Of a stretch of DNA of 64,000 nucleotides, positions 1 to 15,100 are shown one piece after another. The DNA lies in NCBI GenBank assembly GCA_944548615.1, contig OX155961.1, positions 25,802,469 through 25,866,468 of the forward strand, in the 5' to 3' direction. Both the position numbers and the translations under genes were made by a program. The DNA is from Micropterix aruncella (Eukaryota; Arthropoda; Insecta; Lepidoptera; Micropterigidae). The notes under the pieces were generated by a model. That model did not search any database. It was given only the letters and a program-made list of their open reading frames with translations, and was not told where the DNA came from. How positions within the stretch are numbered: position 1 is the stretch's first letter; the number at the start of each line of letters is the position of its first letter.

Positions 1-12
1 TTTCAATTTGAA

Positions 13-20
<8 letters not shown>

Positions 21-50
<30 letters not shown>
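21..50. repeat. (AT)n microsatellite
   Basis: Pure AT dinucleotide run that abuts the first unit of the 620-bp satellite. Confidence 0.9.
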
Positions 51-52
<2 letters not shown>

Positions 53-1850
53 TAGCTTTTACTAATTTTATTTTAAATAAAAACATCATCCTATAAACGG
101 ATTTCTTTACAAACCTTATCAAATATAACAATAGTATACTGTTTTCTATAATGTTTCTTTATATTTTTTTTAATATTATACAATTTTATATAGGTTTACC
201 CTATTTTGATAACATTATACAATCTTTATTATAAACTCCTCTGCCAGAAATTAAGATTGAAGTTTCTTCTTTCATTTCATTGAGCATATGGAGGTTTTTT
301 ATTTTTCTTTCGATTTAATGGCACGTTCATAACAAACTCACCCAATTGTATCATATTTTAAATGTTGGTAGCATTCGAAATTTGAATTATTTCGTAATGT
401 CACTTTCATTTATAAAACGGCTTTGCCAAAGTGATCAATAGTTTAATTTTTTATTTTTTCGCTTAATTCGTCTCAATTGAAGGCATTTTATGTTGCATAA
501 GGATAAGCCCTATTTATGAGATATATGGATGAATAGTGATCGTTAGTCGACTGCAAAAGGACCTTTAAACTTACATTGCACCGTCGAAAGTCGTGCACAT
601 CCGTAAGTATATCTCATTCAAACATAAGCATTTCCCAATACAAGCTGGGATTTCCTTCGCTACTTTTTAAGTAGCTTTTACTAATTTTATTTTAAATAAA
701 AACATGATCATATAAACGGATTTCTTTACAAAACTTATGAAATATAAAAATATTATACTGTTTTCTACAATGTTTCTTTACATATTTTTTAATATTATAC
801 AATTTTATACTGTTTTACCGTATTTTGATAACATTATACAATCTTTATTATAAACTCCTCTGCCAGAAATTAAGATTGAAGTTTCTTCTTTCATTTCATT
901 GAGCATATGGAGGTTTTTTATGTTTATTTCGATTTAATGGCTCGTTGATAACAAACTCAGCCAATTGTATCATATTTTAAATGTTGGTAGCATTCGAAAT
1001 TTGAATTATTTCGTAATGTCACTTTCATTTATATAACGGCTTTGCCGAAGTGATCAATAGTTTAATTTCTTATTTTTTCGCTTAATTCGTCTCAATTCAA
1101 GGCATTTTGTGTTGCAAAAGGATAAGCCCTATTTATGAGATATATGGATGAATAGTGATCGTTAGTCGACTGCAAAAGGACCTTTAAACTTACATTGCAC
1201 CGTCGAAAGTCGTGCACATCCGTAAGTATATCTCATTCAAACATAAGCATTTCCCAATACAAGCTGGGATTTCCTTCGCTACTTTTTAAGTAGCTTTTAC
1301 TAATTTTATTTTAAATAAAAACATTATCCTTTAAACGGATTTCTTTACAAAACTTATGAAATATAAAAATATTATACTGTTTTCTACAATGTTTCTTTAC
1401 ATATTTTTTAATATTATACAATTTTATACTGTTTTACCGTATTTTGATAACATTATACAGCCTTTATTATAAACTTCTCTGCCAGAAATTAAGATTGAAG
1501 TTTCTTCTTTCATTTCATTGAGCATATGGAGTTTTTTATTTTTATTTCGATTTAATGGCTCGTTGATAACAAACTCAGCCTAATTGTATCATATTTTAAA
1601 TGTTGGTATCATTCGATATTTGAATTATTTCGATATGTCACCTTCATTTATGTCACGGCTTTGCCGAAGTGATCAATTTGTTTAATTTTTGATTTTTTCG
1701 CTTTAATTCGTCTCAATTGGAGGCATTTTGTGTTGCAAAAGGATTAGCTTGATTTTTGAGATATATGGATGAATAGTGATCGTTAGTCGACTACAAAAGG
1801 ATCTTTAAACTTACATTACACAGTCAAATACTCGAGTCGAGTACTTACAT
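51..1850 (+). repeat. About 620-bp tandem satellite, three units
   Basis: Three head-to-tail copies begin at about 53, 673 and 1292 with AGCTTTTACTAATTTTATTT, giving periods of 620 and 619 bases. Units 1 and 2 end in GGGATTTCCTTCGCTAC followed by the near-palindrome ACTTTTTAAGT. Units 1 and 2 are nearly identical; unit 3 diverges and breaks off near 1820. No coding potential was seen. A partial copy on the other strand lies at 10643-10890. Confidence 0.9.
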
Positions 1851-1964
1851 TGCACAATACTTATTTACTTAATACTTATTTACACATACATCAATAAAAA
1901 CCCAAAAATATCAATAAATTACATTAAAAATGCCGTTCATATTTTAAACAGATTTTTCGTCAAA

Positions 1965-2505
1965 AAACCCTCCCTCGCATTTTATTTCTTTTTCACTAGT
2001 CTGCATACAAGGAATCAATTTGTCGATTGTATCTTGTAAAATATTGTTCCAACTTTCTTGTAAAATCTTCCACATGTCATCTTGCGAGGAGGGACAACAA
2101 CTGCGCACATTTCTATCAAGCTCTTCCTACAAATGCTCAATTGCGTCGAGATCCGGGCTCTGAGTGGGCCACATCATGTTTTTTAACACTTCTTCTGTTT
2201 CTTTACGTTCCAAAATAACTCCTGCATAGTCGTGAACTAGGTTTGGGATCATTATCTTGTTGGAAAAAAAATCCATTTACAATTAATCTTAAACCAGACA
2301 CAACGGCATTTTGCTGTAGTATTTGTTTATACTGCTCCTTTTTCATGATTCCATCGACTCGTACCAAATCTCCGGTTCCATGGACCAAGAAGCATCCCCA
2401 GACCATAATGGAACCACAACCATGCTTGACTGTCGGTACCATACAATCTGGCATCATCTTTTTCTGGGCGCTACGTCGAACAAAATTCGTCGTTCATATC
2501 TAAAT
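1965..2505 (-). pseudogene. Tc1-like transposase fragment
   Basis: On the - strand the translation contains HGCGSIMVWGCF, then FFQQDNDPKPSSRLCRSYFGT, then after a one-base frameshift near 2205 WPTQSPDLDAIEHLWEELDR. This block order (HGGGSxMVWGC, QQDNDPKH, PPxSPDLNxIExLW) is characteristic of Tc1/mariner DD34E transposases. Two catalytic acidic positions are recognisable: the D of QQDNDP and the E of IEHLWEEL. The N-terminal DNA-binding half and the terminal repeats were not found. It is a dead C-terminal fragment. Confidence 0.85.
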
Positions 2506-2509
2506 ATTT

Positions 2510-3940
2510 CAAATTTTAATTCATATGTCCAAAATTCATATGAAGAAATATATATATTAGAAAAAAAAACACAAAAGTCAACTATTGTTGGGGTTAATAA
2601 GGTCTATGCATCGGCATAAAGAAAAGAGTGAAAAACGAAAGTCGGTTTTAAGTCCCCCAAAGTATAGCTTCAATCCATCGTTCATCGGCCCACTTTACAT
2701 CGTCACATCGGTCTAACATAGCTAGCGTGTTCATTCGTCTATTTTCTAGTTGACGCCGATCTACTAACAGCCGGTCAAACCAAGGGTGTTAGAAGAGCGA
2801 GCGTTTGGCCGGCTCATAAATGTAGTCAACTGTTTTAAATTATCGATCGAGGCCGCGACCATCCCGCGGTCTATGTACCTATGCACAAAGACAAAACACA
2901 CGCATGTTGTTAATATTTTGTTGTAACTACCTAAGGCTATGCCACCTACACTAAGAGAAATATAACGATTTAACACACTGAAATACACATGATTCAACAA
3001 GGATTACGTATATAACTCAGGCGTGACGGTAGTTATCGTGTCGTTACTTTAAAACATAATGTTATTTCATTACGTCGCGACCTTGAGGTCTCGCTTCTAA
3101 ATTGACAGCATTAAATAGCATACGTACGGTTATAGTCGTACACATGAATCATATTGTAAATAAAATAAAAACGGAGCTGCCATGGAATTCACCGACCGAA
3201 GTCGGGCCCATCATATACTATAATTACTTTTCTGGGGGGTGAGCGGTGGATTCCGGACTAACGATCGGCTGTGGTAGGTTTAGGACAGCTGGCTTGCCAC
3301 ATGAGAGCGTACACCTTACCACCGAATTACTCCCCCTTCGAAGCCATAGAATTTGAGATGCCGAAATCGCGGTTTTAGATATCTTTCTAGGAACGAGTTG
3401 ATTATTTTCCTGCAGCGACCAAAATCTTTAAAAAGGTGAAACAGAGATTTAGCTGGCAGGCAACGAACGCCAACTTCCGAAGGTGAACAGCGAAGCCGCC
3501 CCAGGTGACTTTTTATGAAATTTTGATACATAAAATCGAGTAATGGAGTTTCTACCAAATTGCTTGTTATTCAACAAAATTACTGTTGAAATATCGTTAT
3601 TCTGTATAAAACCGTAATAACAAATATTTTTATATTTGATAAGGTTTGTAAGGAATCCGTTCATAGGATGATGGTTTAATAACAGCGAAGGGACCATAAA
3701 CTTACATTGCACAGTCGATAATCGTGCATTGTGGTACCCATAAGTACCACTATGACCCATTTTTTCTTAATCCTAGTCTACTCTACTATCGTTCTGCACA
3801 TTGAACGTGTGCATAAAGTTACCAATCTGTTAGATATATAAATAGGGAAAATGATGTGTTTTTAATTTTCTTAGGTTGTTGAAAGACAACTTTAACAGAG
3901 AGACAAAGGGCTCAATCTAATTTAATCATACCTACAAAAT
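2510..3940. other. No gene; faint satellite similarity
   Basis: No convincing coding region. About 3640-3740 resembles pieces of the 620-bp satellite: the inverted match AACCATCATCCTATGAACGG, and ACTTACATTGCACAGTCG in direct orientation. Short open frames here carry no recognisable domain. Confidence 0.4.
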
Positions 3941-5360
3941 ACGTATCAAACGACAGAAGTAAATGGAACAAGAAGCCAACCGATTCTGGTAACAAAGGGT
4001 GTACCTCAAGGTTCCATTCTAGGCCCATTTTTATTTTTAGTGTACGCCAATGACTTACCGGGATGTGTGTCATCCGAGAATGATGACATTACACTGTTTG
4101 CAGATGACACATCACTTATCTTCTGTGACAAAAATAAGGAATCATTAATAAATAAAATTAGGTATACGATTGATCAACTCTTGATTTGGTTTAATTCTAA
4201 TTAATTAAGTACGTCTAAATATTACAAAATCAAAAATCATTCCTTTTTGCTTAAGACCTGCCAATGTTGACTATTTAAATGAATTACACGACTATTTTGA
4301 AATCGACATCACAGAAGATATAAATTTTCTAGGATTAAGAATTGACATTAAATTACAATGGAATGCGCACATCCAACAATTAGCTAGTACGCTATGTAGC
4401 TCGATATACTCTATTAAAAGAAACAGAAGTCATTGTGGTTTTGCGGCAGCCAAATCAGTATACTTTGCGTATTTTAACTCATTAATGACTGGTGGACTAC
4501 TATTTTGGGGAAATGCTGCAACCAGTAAAAGAATCTTCCTTTTGCAAAAGTGAGCACTGCGCAGCATGTATCAGGTAACGACTAGGACCTCATGCAAAGA
4601 ATATTTCAGCAAGGCAAGGGTAATGACTATGTATTCGGCGTTCATATACCAGTGTTTAATGTATGCTAGACAGCACCTAGCAGAAACACCAATTAATGCA
4701 GACATTCACTCGCATCATACCCGCGGTAGCTCCCTTTTTGCGTACCCCGAATACGACTGACAAAAGTACAGAAAAGCTACTTGTACCTTAGCATTAAATT
4801 CTATAATCTACTCCCTACAAAATTTAAACAGCTGGAGGACATAAAATTAAAAAAAAACATCAAGGCGATGCTGATATAGGCCACTCTTTCTATAATCTGG
4901 CCGAATTTGAGGGCCATGATTTTTCAAATTTTGTGCCCATTTAAATTACTTAAAAAAGTAGAGCCTTATTATCTGATTATTTTATATGGTATTATATCTG
5001 TACTTTTAGTTTAAAATGCATAATGTAGATTTAATTTAATTATTTAACATTTTACTAACAATTTGAATATTACGATGAATAATTTTACTGCGTATCTTTT
5101 CGAATTACTAACTACTTCAAATATTAAGCTTCTATTTTGATTATTTATATTTATAGTTTGACAATCTAGTAGTTAATTCTTGACTACCTATGTATGTTCA
5201 GTAAAGAGTAGTAACGAAACTTACTACCTAACCCAAATATTTTGACACGTCCAAGAGCGGTCTTTAGCCGTCAATTGGACAGGACTAAAATGTAATGTAA
5301 CACGGAATAGCAAGTAAAACTACATTATGTACGTATTACGTACTAACACAAATAAATAAT
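3940..5360 (+). pseudogene. 5'-truncated non-LTR retrotransposon (RT C-terminal half and 3' end)
   Basis: Translation shows TKGVPQGSILGPFLFLVYAND and LFADDTSLIF, the fingers and catalytic palm motifs of LINE reverse transcriptase. After a stop and a frameshift near 4200 comes FLGLRIDIKLQWNAHI, and then thumb-like sequence to about 4945. Several stops and shifts make it inactive. The 3' region ends in an AAATAAATAATT-type tail near 5350. The motifs suit the jockey/CR1 group; exact clade is uncertain. Confidence 0.85.
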
Positions 5361-5394
5361 TAGAATTGGTTTTCGGATCACATTTTATTGCGTT

Positions 5395-6050
5395 ACTGGC
5401 CCACTAACCAACGAGAGGGTAAAGTATTGTAAACGCGCAAAATTTTTTTTAGGGAGTAAGACGGAAATAGTCCATTTAAACCCCACTTTTGAGAATATGT
5501 CTAGATGGAATTCTGTCTGTGTCTCACTATGTGTATTCCTCCACGTGTATTCCTGCGCCTAAACACATCATCCGATTGAGCTGAAATTTGGCATGCAGGC
5601 ATAATTCGAACATGGCAAGAGTTGAAAATATTGTAATTGAAATCGGTCTACCAGAGGGGGCGCTAGTCATACTTCAATCTTGAAATATTGCAGTTAGAGA
5701 CTTGAAATTCTGTATACAGACGCCTTGTTTGGCCGAGACCGTTTTGTGTGCGTTTGAATAGCTCGTATACAAGCGACGTTAGAAATGAAATACCGCCGTG
5801 TTTAAGAAAATACTACATCATTTTTGGAAAAATGTCATTTAAATACCACGGAAATACTACAAATATAAAAAATACTTCTTTTGCTATCATAGTCACTTGA
5901 TACAATTACTATCGGGTGGTGAGGGTGTGGTCGGGCGGGCATAGATGGGGGGGGGGTTGGAGGGTAGGTTGGAGAAGGTGGAGGGAGTTTAGCGCAGGGG
6001 GGGGGGTCTGCTTACCGGACAAGTCTTTGGGTGACACAACCCATTTTTGA
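5395..6050 (+). repeat. Family A interspersed repeat, near-complete copy
   Basis: Noncoding element seen about twelve times in the window. It starts near GGCCCACTAACCAACGAGAG...AAAGTATTGT, has a conserved core GAGCTGAAATTTGGCATG followed by GTCTACCAGAGGGGGCGC, and ends in GGGTGACACAACC. No transposase or RT frame is visible. It holds G-rich low-complexity sequence at about 5920-6010, and a second copy's 5' end begins at once at 6054. Confidence 0.75.
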
Positions 6051-6053
6051 TTA

Positions 6054-6110
6054 CTTTCCCGGCCCACTAACTAACAAGGAGGTAAAGTATTGTGAACGCG
6101 ATTTTTTTTC
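6054..6110 (+). repeat. Family A, 5' end fragment
   Basis: Matches the family A left end (ACTTTCCCGGCCCACTAAC, then AAAGTATTGTGAACGCG) and stops after the T-rich run. Confidence 0.65.
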
Positions 6111-6544
6111 GGACTCAAACAACACAATCATTCATACATTTAAAAAGATTTAAGATAATAATTTAGATCATTTGGGGTCAATATGCTTGTAAATGTAATT
6201 TTTCGAATAACTAATAGTCCAGTAACGTGCAGTCTGCATACGGGTACCTATATAAAAGGCTGTTTTCTGTAGGGTAGTAACTTTCTCATATTTAATCAAG
6301 TGTTATTAGGTTAGGCGGCTCTAGAACACGAAGGAATAAAGGACTAAGGAGGAGGGAATAAACTGGAGTTTTTACGCTAGCGGGCGTTATCTCGCACGAA
6401 CCCCCCTCTCTATGTATACGAAACGAGAAAGAAGACGAAGGGGTTCTTTTTGCACAGTACCAATTTGATAGTAGGTTAAGATAGCCGCGTTACAAGGTTC
6501 GGCAGTCAATTGGATTAAAGAAATTATTTAGCTTGTAACGGTTT

Positions 6545-6587
6545 AGGGTAGACGGGTGCGGCCCAGAATGCCGCGCCCGTCTACCCT
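6545..6587. repeat. 17-bp inverted repeat (hairpin)
   Basis: AGGGTAGACGGGTGCGG and CCGCGCCCGTCTACCCT flank the 9-base loop CCCAGAATG. The arms pair over 17 bp with a single G:T pair, and with a small bulge the pairing continues into GGTTTAG/CTAACC. Confidence 0.8.
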
Positions 6588-6659
6588 CCCCTAACCTTAA
6601 AGGTACCGAAATAAATAAATATCTACCATAAGAACTTAAGAAAGCAATTTATAAAACCC

Positions 6660-7225
6660 AACTTGGGTTGTCAATTACAACGGGGGAACCCGTCACATCT
6701 GGAAATTTTAACTATAGTGCGTGCGACGTCAGCCAATCGATTGCGCATTCTGACCGACATCTGAGGTAGTCTGGAAACAGTGCTGTCTCCTATAGAGCGG
6801 GGGTAGTTGTTAACCTTACGGCAACTGCTCTTGAACAACCAATCTTCTACACGATACCTGGTGAACAGCCAAGCAAAGGATGCCGTGATCCTCGATAGAT
6901 TCAGTAAACACCGTATCACCGCTAAGTAAGCAAGAGGACCGCGCAAGCGACCTGGAACCTGTAACAAGCCGGGAGACCGGAGTAATCTGGTTGCAACTGA
7001 AAGTAAGGTTGCGAGTGTCGGTCCGCTGGGTGATTAACCCGGTTACCTCGCCGTAAGGCGTTGGTCTCCTACGGGCGAGTGGCGTAACTAGACAGTGGAC
7101 TGTTTTCGTCCCAAGTCTTCTACGTTCACCTCACGGGAGAAAGAACAATCTAATATCGGTAAAACTTCCTGAGTTGACGGGTTCGCCCCTTTTAGTTGAC
7201 AGCTCTAGTACTCCTGCAGCTTATA
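6660..7225 (+). repeat. Family B interspersed repeat
   Basis: Shares order and sequence with 18640-19015, 23970-24560 and 41715-42390: a block with the preferred text ACCGCTAAC/ATCACCGCTAAG and GACCGCGCAAGCGA, then GTAAGGCGTTGGTCTCCTACGGGCGAG-type sequence, a GACAGTGGACTGT block, and an ending near GTTGACAGCTC. A 98-codon open frame on the - strand is not conserved between copies, so it is not called as a gene. Confidence 0.65.
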
Positions 7226-9640
7226 CCCAGCCATCTTTCATAATTCTAACGTGACAAGGATATATTTCCTCTGTCTCATTTATTTATTGTCATACAACCC
7301 CATTCCCTTTTCCTCGTTACGGGATTCTTCTGACCGCTTCGCAATACGAAAAGACACAGGGAGTCTGTCTATGCGACACTGGCTGCCGGCTTGTTACCGA
7401 AAAAAAGTAATTTATTTAGGGACGAGTGAGACTCAGATGGAAATGTTACCCGAGCGACAGAGAGCCTTCCAGCGCAGACGCTCCGATAACCAAAATGACA
7501 TATTCAGTTACTCCATTTTCTGACGCGCTATCTTTTTCAAAGGGTGTAAACCAGTGGTTCCCAGCCTTTTTGACCAGAGACCACTAAAACCTTTATGTTC
7601 GGTGAAGGGACTATGAAATACAATACAAATAAAATTCTACTCCAGTAGGTAGGATATCCTACATTTGATTAAATCTGATATTATCGGTATTATAAATAAT
7701 TTTGGGATATTAACTATCTTGATAATTGTGGCAAATTTATTTATGTAATTTATAATCGGTATGAGAATCATAAATTATTAGAAAATATAGTAATAATGAA
7801 AATTGCTGATTAAATAAATAGAGCAATGCCTATAATCACCGTTTTCCAGACAATAATGTAATAGTCAAGAAAATAGGTAATTGTATACAAAAATGTTAAC
7901 ATTACATTGAGGCAATTCAAAAACGGATGACGAAGCGTTTAAATTTGTTATATTTTGTAAAACCCTCTTCGTACACAGAGTCTTTTCAGTTTCATAAGAT
8001 GATGTCGTTAGAAAAGCGCCGAAGCATGATCGAGGCAGTATATCCGCATAAGATAATTAACAATCGTGTTGATGCTAGTCAAATCTTGGAGCAGATAAAT
8101 TTTTTGTGCCCCCTCAACCAGCTCGCACTCAACGTTCCTTTCAACTGCCATTGTCAATTCTAACTATGCACAAAATGCTTTTCTTTATAGAGCTTGTCAT
8201 CATTACAACTCGGTGTTTATGGATGTTGATATATTAAAACACATTGATATACACAACCCCAGATACATTTAAAAATCCAATTATGAATATATTACAATTT
8301 AATTAAGTAATCTATTTATTATGAAAATAGTTATTCTCCTCTGATCTTTGTATTTACTTAACTTATTCTATTTTTCTATTTTTCGTTCTCATATTGTGTT
8401 TTATTACAAAATTATATATTTTATTTTCGTATTACTATCCATTTAATAATTAATTCATTTATTGCCATATTAATATACATGTTTATGAATCTATTTACTG
8501 TTTTTTTCTGCTCTATTTACTTTTTTTTTTTTTTTTTTTTATTTTTAATACTTTATTCATTTTATTTTTGTACATTTAGCCCCATTGTTATCAATGTTAT
8601 AAATAACTCGGAAAAATTGAACACCGAAATGCAGCTAATGCTCATTGCCCACCTAACTAGGACTAAACTGTCCCGTATCTAGGCGGGTCAGAGTAATTAA
8701 AATAAGTAATACAACTTATGTAACAATTAGCCTAATTAACTTGAAAAAACTTTTTATTTTTATAATAAATGAATGTACTTAATTGTTTTTTTTTTAATTA
8801 TTATTTTAAGATTGAATAATATATAATTATAAATAAATAACATTATAATACAAATCCAAACACTAAATTTGTACGAATAATACATTGTAGGTAATACAAT
8901 ATGGCAAATACACATATACGTAAATACGATATCAATAAATGATAAATGATATATGGTATAAACATATTTATAATTTTATAAAATATATAAATACAATTAT
9001 AAAATCATCACAAACTTTATATTTACTATTTTAATACTTTGGACTGTTTAGTAACTTAGCAATTAATTTTCAGAATATTTTCTGTTTATTTAAAAAACCC
9101 TAATAATTTCACTTTATAAAATGCTTGTTTATTTTAAACTTTTTTTTTATATAGAATACGTACTATATGACCGTTTAATAGGTGGAAACATATCAATGGT
9201 TTATGTTTCTTGTATTTTTATTTAGTAAATATGTTTTTTTCCGAAAAAAACTGTCTGTTTCCCGAAAAAAATAAAATAATAAATAAAATAAAGTAAAATA
9301 TCAATGGACATATCCAGCAATATAACATTCGTCGATGAAAAGGATAAATACTCTTTTTGGCAAATGTCAACTATCAGGATGTGTTCTTTATTTTATTTGC
9401 AGCATGACGACACTCTTGGAATATGGTTTCAGCATTATCCAAATCTCTTATATCATATATTGGATGTTATATACTCCATGGTTTAAATGAAAAAATCGAA
9501 AAATTTGAAAATCAACTTTAGTATTTTACTCTTAGTTAAATATTACACTTTCCATAATACTTGAAGATACCCGTATTATCAATAATGAAGAACTTTTTAT
9601 TGTTAATAAATGGGATTTTTGGGCTTGCTTCCTTTTTGCA
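7226..9640. other. AT-rich region with a LINE 3' end
   Basis: No gene recognised. 7551-7580 (CCAGTGGTTCCCAGCC) resembles the terminus of some hAT elements, but no partner end was found. 8590-8700 matches 38325-38430 (AACTCGGAAAAATT, then GCCCACCTAACTA and TATCTAGGCGGGTCAGAGTA), which looks like the 3' end of a LINE family. The rest is AT-rich low complexity. Confidence 0.45.
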
Positions 9641-9990
9641 AGTTGGACAATTCTAGTCTGATACTGTTGCTCAAAGCTACATTAATTTCATCATTTGAAT
9701 TCAATCGATTTTGCTTTGCTGGCAGAGGGATAGTATTGTCGTTAAAATCTGTCCACTAGGGGGCGCGCTACTCAAACTTCAATCTCAAAATATTAGACTT
9801 AGAGACTTGAAATTCGGTTCAAAAATGCGTCGTTGGGCTGAAACTGCATTGTAAAATTTTGGGTGGAATATCTCATATACAAGCGACTCAAATATTTTTA
9901 AAACTTTGCCATATTTGAGATAATACTACATCATATTTCACTACATCATACATCATATACACTCGTTTCGGACTTAAGTCTGAATAGCGT
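9640..9990 (+). repeat. Family A, middle fragment
   Basis: Contains the family A internal blocks: CTGTCCACTAGGGGGCGCGC, then CTTGAAATTC, then GGAATATCTCATATACAAGC. The ends are missing or diverged. Confidence 0.55.
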
Positions 9991-10300
9991 TTCAATAGCG
10001 TTTCTATTTTCAAATAGCGTTTCAGTGCGTCAAAATAAACATAGAAATTAAGTAGTAACATTGACTATACTGCTCCAGTAGATTGCTCAATGCCATAGTA
10101 CGTTTTCGAGGCCCTTCTATGCCGACGGCACGCAGTTGGGCTGATTGTCCGGCGAAACAATAGCAATTTATATGGCCATCTTTATTAACACTTATAATGA
10201 ATAGTTTTTTTTTAATTAAGGATTGATTAATTTACAAAATCTCATTATTTTACCAAATATAACATACAATAACATTCATGTATTAGTGCCATCTATCGCA

Positions 10301-11909
<1,609 letters not shown>

Positions 11910-12093
11910 TAACGGTCTCCGTTCCATCAGGTTCAGAAGAGGGAGGAAGAGAGAGTGCACCCGTGGTCGCGCGCCCACCTGTGCACTATAATATAGGCTG
12001 CGCACTTGACTGCTTCCGAACAATGGACTCTGAGAAGACTAAAGAAGTCACTAAAATCTACAATGCAGTCGCTATGGCCGAACACGGCTAGAA

Positions 12094-12095
<2 letters not shown>
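11910..12095 (+). mobile_element. Probable LINE 3'-end segment between two (TA)n tracts
   Basis: A GC-richer block of about 185 bases (ACGGTCTCCGTTCCATCAGG, then GTGCACCCGTGGTCGCGCGC) bounded on both sides by TA runs. Base composition and context suggest a piece of a retrotransposon related to the LINE that follows. No conserved domain is visible, so this is inference. Confidence 0.35.

Positions 12096-12146
<51 letters not shown>
12096..12146. repeat. (TA)n microsatellite
   Basis: About 51 bases of TA directly upstream of the LINE coding fragment at 12147. Confidence 0.95.
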
Positions 12147-12150
<4 letters not shown>

Positions 12151-15100
12151 GCACAAAAGAAGTGGCCGACCTGGTTCAAGACTGGAGGGTCTCAGATGAA
12201 CCCTCAGGCTCGGACCATAGGCAGATCCATCTAACGCTTCGGCACTCATTGGAAATTCAGTGGGCTCGCAACCCTAGAAATACCAACTGGGAAGGATTCG
12301 ATAGGGACCTGGCTATCAAGCTCACCACGGTTCCGAATCGATTCCACACCAAAGAGCAACTAGAAACAGCTGCACTATCACTGTCTAATGCCGTTATAGA
12401 CGCCTACGAGCAGAATTGCCCTTTGAAACAAAAAAACCTCTCAAAAAAGGTCCCATGGTGGAACCCAGAGCTGACCAAGCTCAGGCTTACGCTGAGAAGG
12501 TGTTTCAATAGGGCGAGAAATCACAACACTAACTCGCAACATCTTTGGGAGGAATACAAAAACGCCCGAAACGAATACAACAAGGCCATTGTTAAAGCCA
12601 AACGAAGAAGCTGGAGGGACTTTTGTGAGAGCGTGGAAACAGCTTCCGAAGCCTCCAGGCTCAACAAGATCCTCAGCTCTAACAACCGCCCCCAGCTGGG
12701 ATGCCTTAAACGACCAGAGGGGGGACACACGAGCGACACCAAGGAAACCTTGAAGCTCCTAATGGAAACACACTTTCCGGGCTTCCAGGAATCCTCACAC
12801 CCAAGTGAGGCAGGGGAGAACTCCAAGAGGCTCCACAAGCCCAGGGAGTGGGCCCTTGCAGCCAAGATAGTTAATCCAAAAGCAGTAGAATGGGCCGTGA
12901 GCACCTTCGACCCCTACAAATCACCTGGACCGGATGGAATATACCCAGTCCTACTACAAAAAGGGTTAAGCCAGCTGCTGGGCCCTCTAACAAAGGTACT
13001 CAGAGCGAGCATAGCCCTCAGACACGTCCCTCATGCCTGGAGCAGCGCGAGAGTCACGTTCATTCCAAAGGCAGGCAGGAACGGCCACATCTTTGCCAAA
13101 GACTACAGACCCATTAGCCTCACCTCCTTTCTCCTTAAATTCACTGGAGAGACTAGTTGACGGCTACTTGAAAAACAACCACCTAGCTCTTCAACCGCTT
13201 GCGGATGCTCAGTATGCCTATAGGGAGGGCAGATCTACGGACACTGCCCTACATCACCTGGTGAGCACAATAGAGACACAGTTAGCGGCGAAAGGTTACG
13301 CTCTGGGAGTATTCCTGGACATCGAAGGAGCATTTGACACCACATCATATGCAACTATAAAAAACGCCATGCACAGACGAGGAATACCAGAGACCATTAT
13401 TGACTGGACATTGAGTATGCTATCAAATAGGAATCTGACCGTCTATCAAGGCGACACTTCCATCACGGGAATCCCTGCTAAGGGCTGTCCACAGGGTGGA
13501 GTCATCTCCCCCCTCTTGTGGAGCATCGTTGTAGACGAACTCCTAATAGATCTACAAAACCTAGGCCTCTCTGTCTACGGCTACGCTGATGACGTGGCCA
13601 TAGTAGTCAGAGGAAACTTCCTATCAATACTTAAGGAGCTCATGGACAAAGCACTTAAGACCACCCAAGACTGGTGCCAGGCCAGAGGTCTATCCGCTAA
13701 TCCAAGCAAGACCAAGGCCATGATTTTCACCAGAAAATACAAACCCGAACCCGTTGAGTGTCTCAAGCTCTGGGATAAGGAGATAGAATACGCTACAGTA
13801 GTTAAATACCTTGGAGTCTATCTAGACCCAAAGCTCAATTGGAAGCACCACCTCGAGCGCAAGAGAACAACCTTCTATGCCTCGTTGTGGACGTGCAAAA
13901 GAGTCATGGGAAAAACCTGGGGGTTCAAACCCAGGGTCGCCTTATGGCTCTACAGGGCAGTACTGCTGCCTAGACTAACCTATGCTGCAATAGTCTGGTG
14001 GTCCAGGGTGAAAAAGCTTGAGACATTAAAAATGCTTAAAAGCCTTCCAGGTAACTGAGGGCTGCAACTGGCGTCATGAAGACCACCCCAACAGCGGGAT
14101 TAGAGGTGGCACTCTGCTGCCCGCCTCTGGAGAAGCTCATCATCCACTCCGCCAGACTTACAGCATACAGACTGATGTGTTTGGGCGAGTGGAAGCGTGG
14201 GGGACACAATCATCCTGAGCTAAACCTCCTCCACAAAAGCCCATTCACTCTGACCCAGGATCGACTACGGAAAAAAAAATTCGGTAGAGAAATCCTATAA
14301 AATCCTAATCCCCACCAGGGAAGAATGGAAAAATCCGCAGTGGCTTCAAAGCCACAACGCAGACGCCTGGTTCACCGACGGCTCAGGAACAAATGGACGT
14401 TTTGGGGCAGGCGTGTACGGACCCAAAACCAACCACAGAATCAGCATCCCCCTTGGACAATACGCTACGGTTTTCCAAGCCGAGGTATTTGCCATATTGG
14501 AATGCATAAAACTACAAAGTCGACTTGAGGTAAAAAACAGACAAATCCTCATCTGCTCTGACAGCAGAGCAGCACTGGACGCTCTGGCTAAAGCCACCAC
14601 AGAATCTTCTGTGGTCTGGGACTGCATGCAGGAGCTCAACAAATTGGGAAAATCCAACAAAATCACCCTAATATGGATACCGGGTCACCAAGGCATACCC
14701 GGAAACGAAGAGGCCGATAGACTGGCAAAACTGGGCACACTGGATTGCCCAGTGGGGCCAGCTGTAGGGGTCCCCTTCGCTACAGGTAAGAAAATCATCA
14801 GGGACTGCTTGGAGCAGGAACATCGGGCTTCCTGGAAACAGAGTCAGGGATGTCGCCAGGCAAAAGCCATGATGGAGCAACCACTACAGAAGAAAACCAA
14901 GGCCCTACTTGACATGAGCAAGAAGAACCTTAGAACCACTATCGGTCTCCTCACCGGACACACGACCCTTAGAGCTCATCTATTCAACCTTGGCTTGACT
15001 GAGAGCAAGGATTGCCGAATATGTGGCGAGGAACCTGAAGACAGCATACACATTGTTGGCCGCTGTCCAGGGCTCGCCGCCAAAAGACACAGTTTACTGG

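Noticed and set aside
6671..6967. 98-codon - strand frame as a possible gene
   Set aside because: Lies inside family B; the frame is not kept in the other three copies.
7551..7620. hAT terminus CCAGTGGTTCCCAGCC
   Set aside because: No opposite end or 8-bp target duplication could be located.
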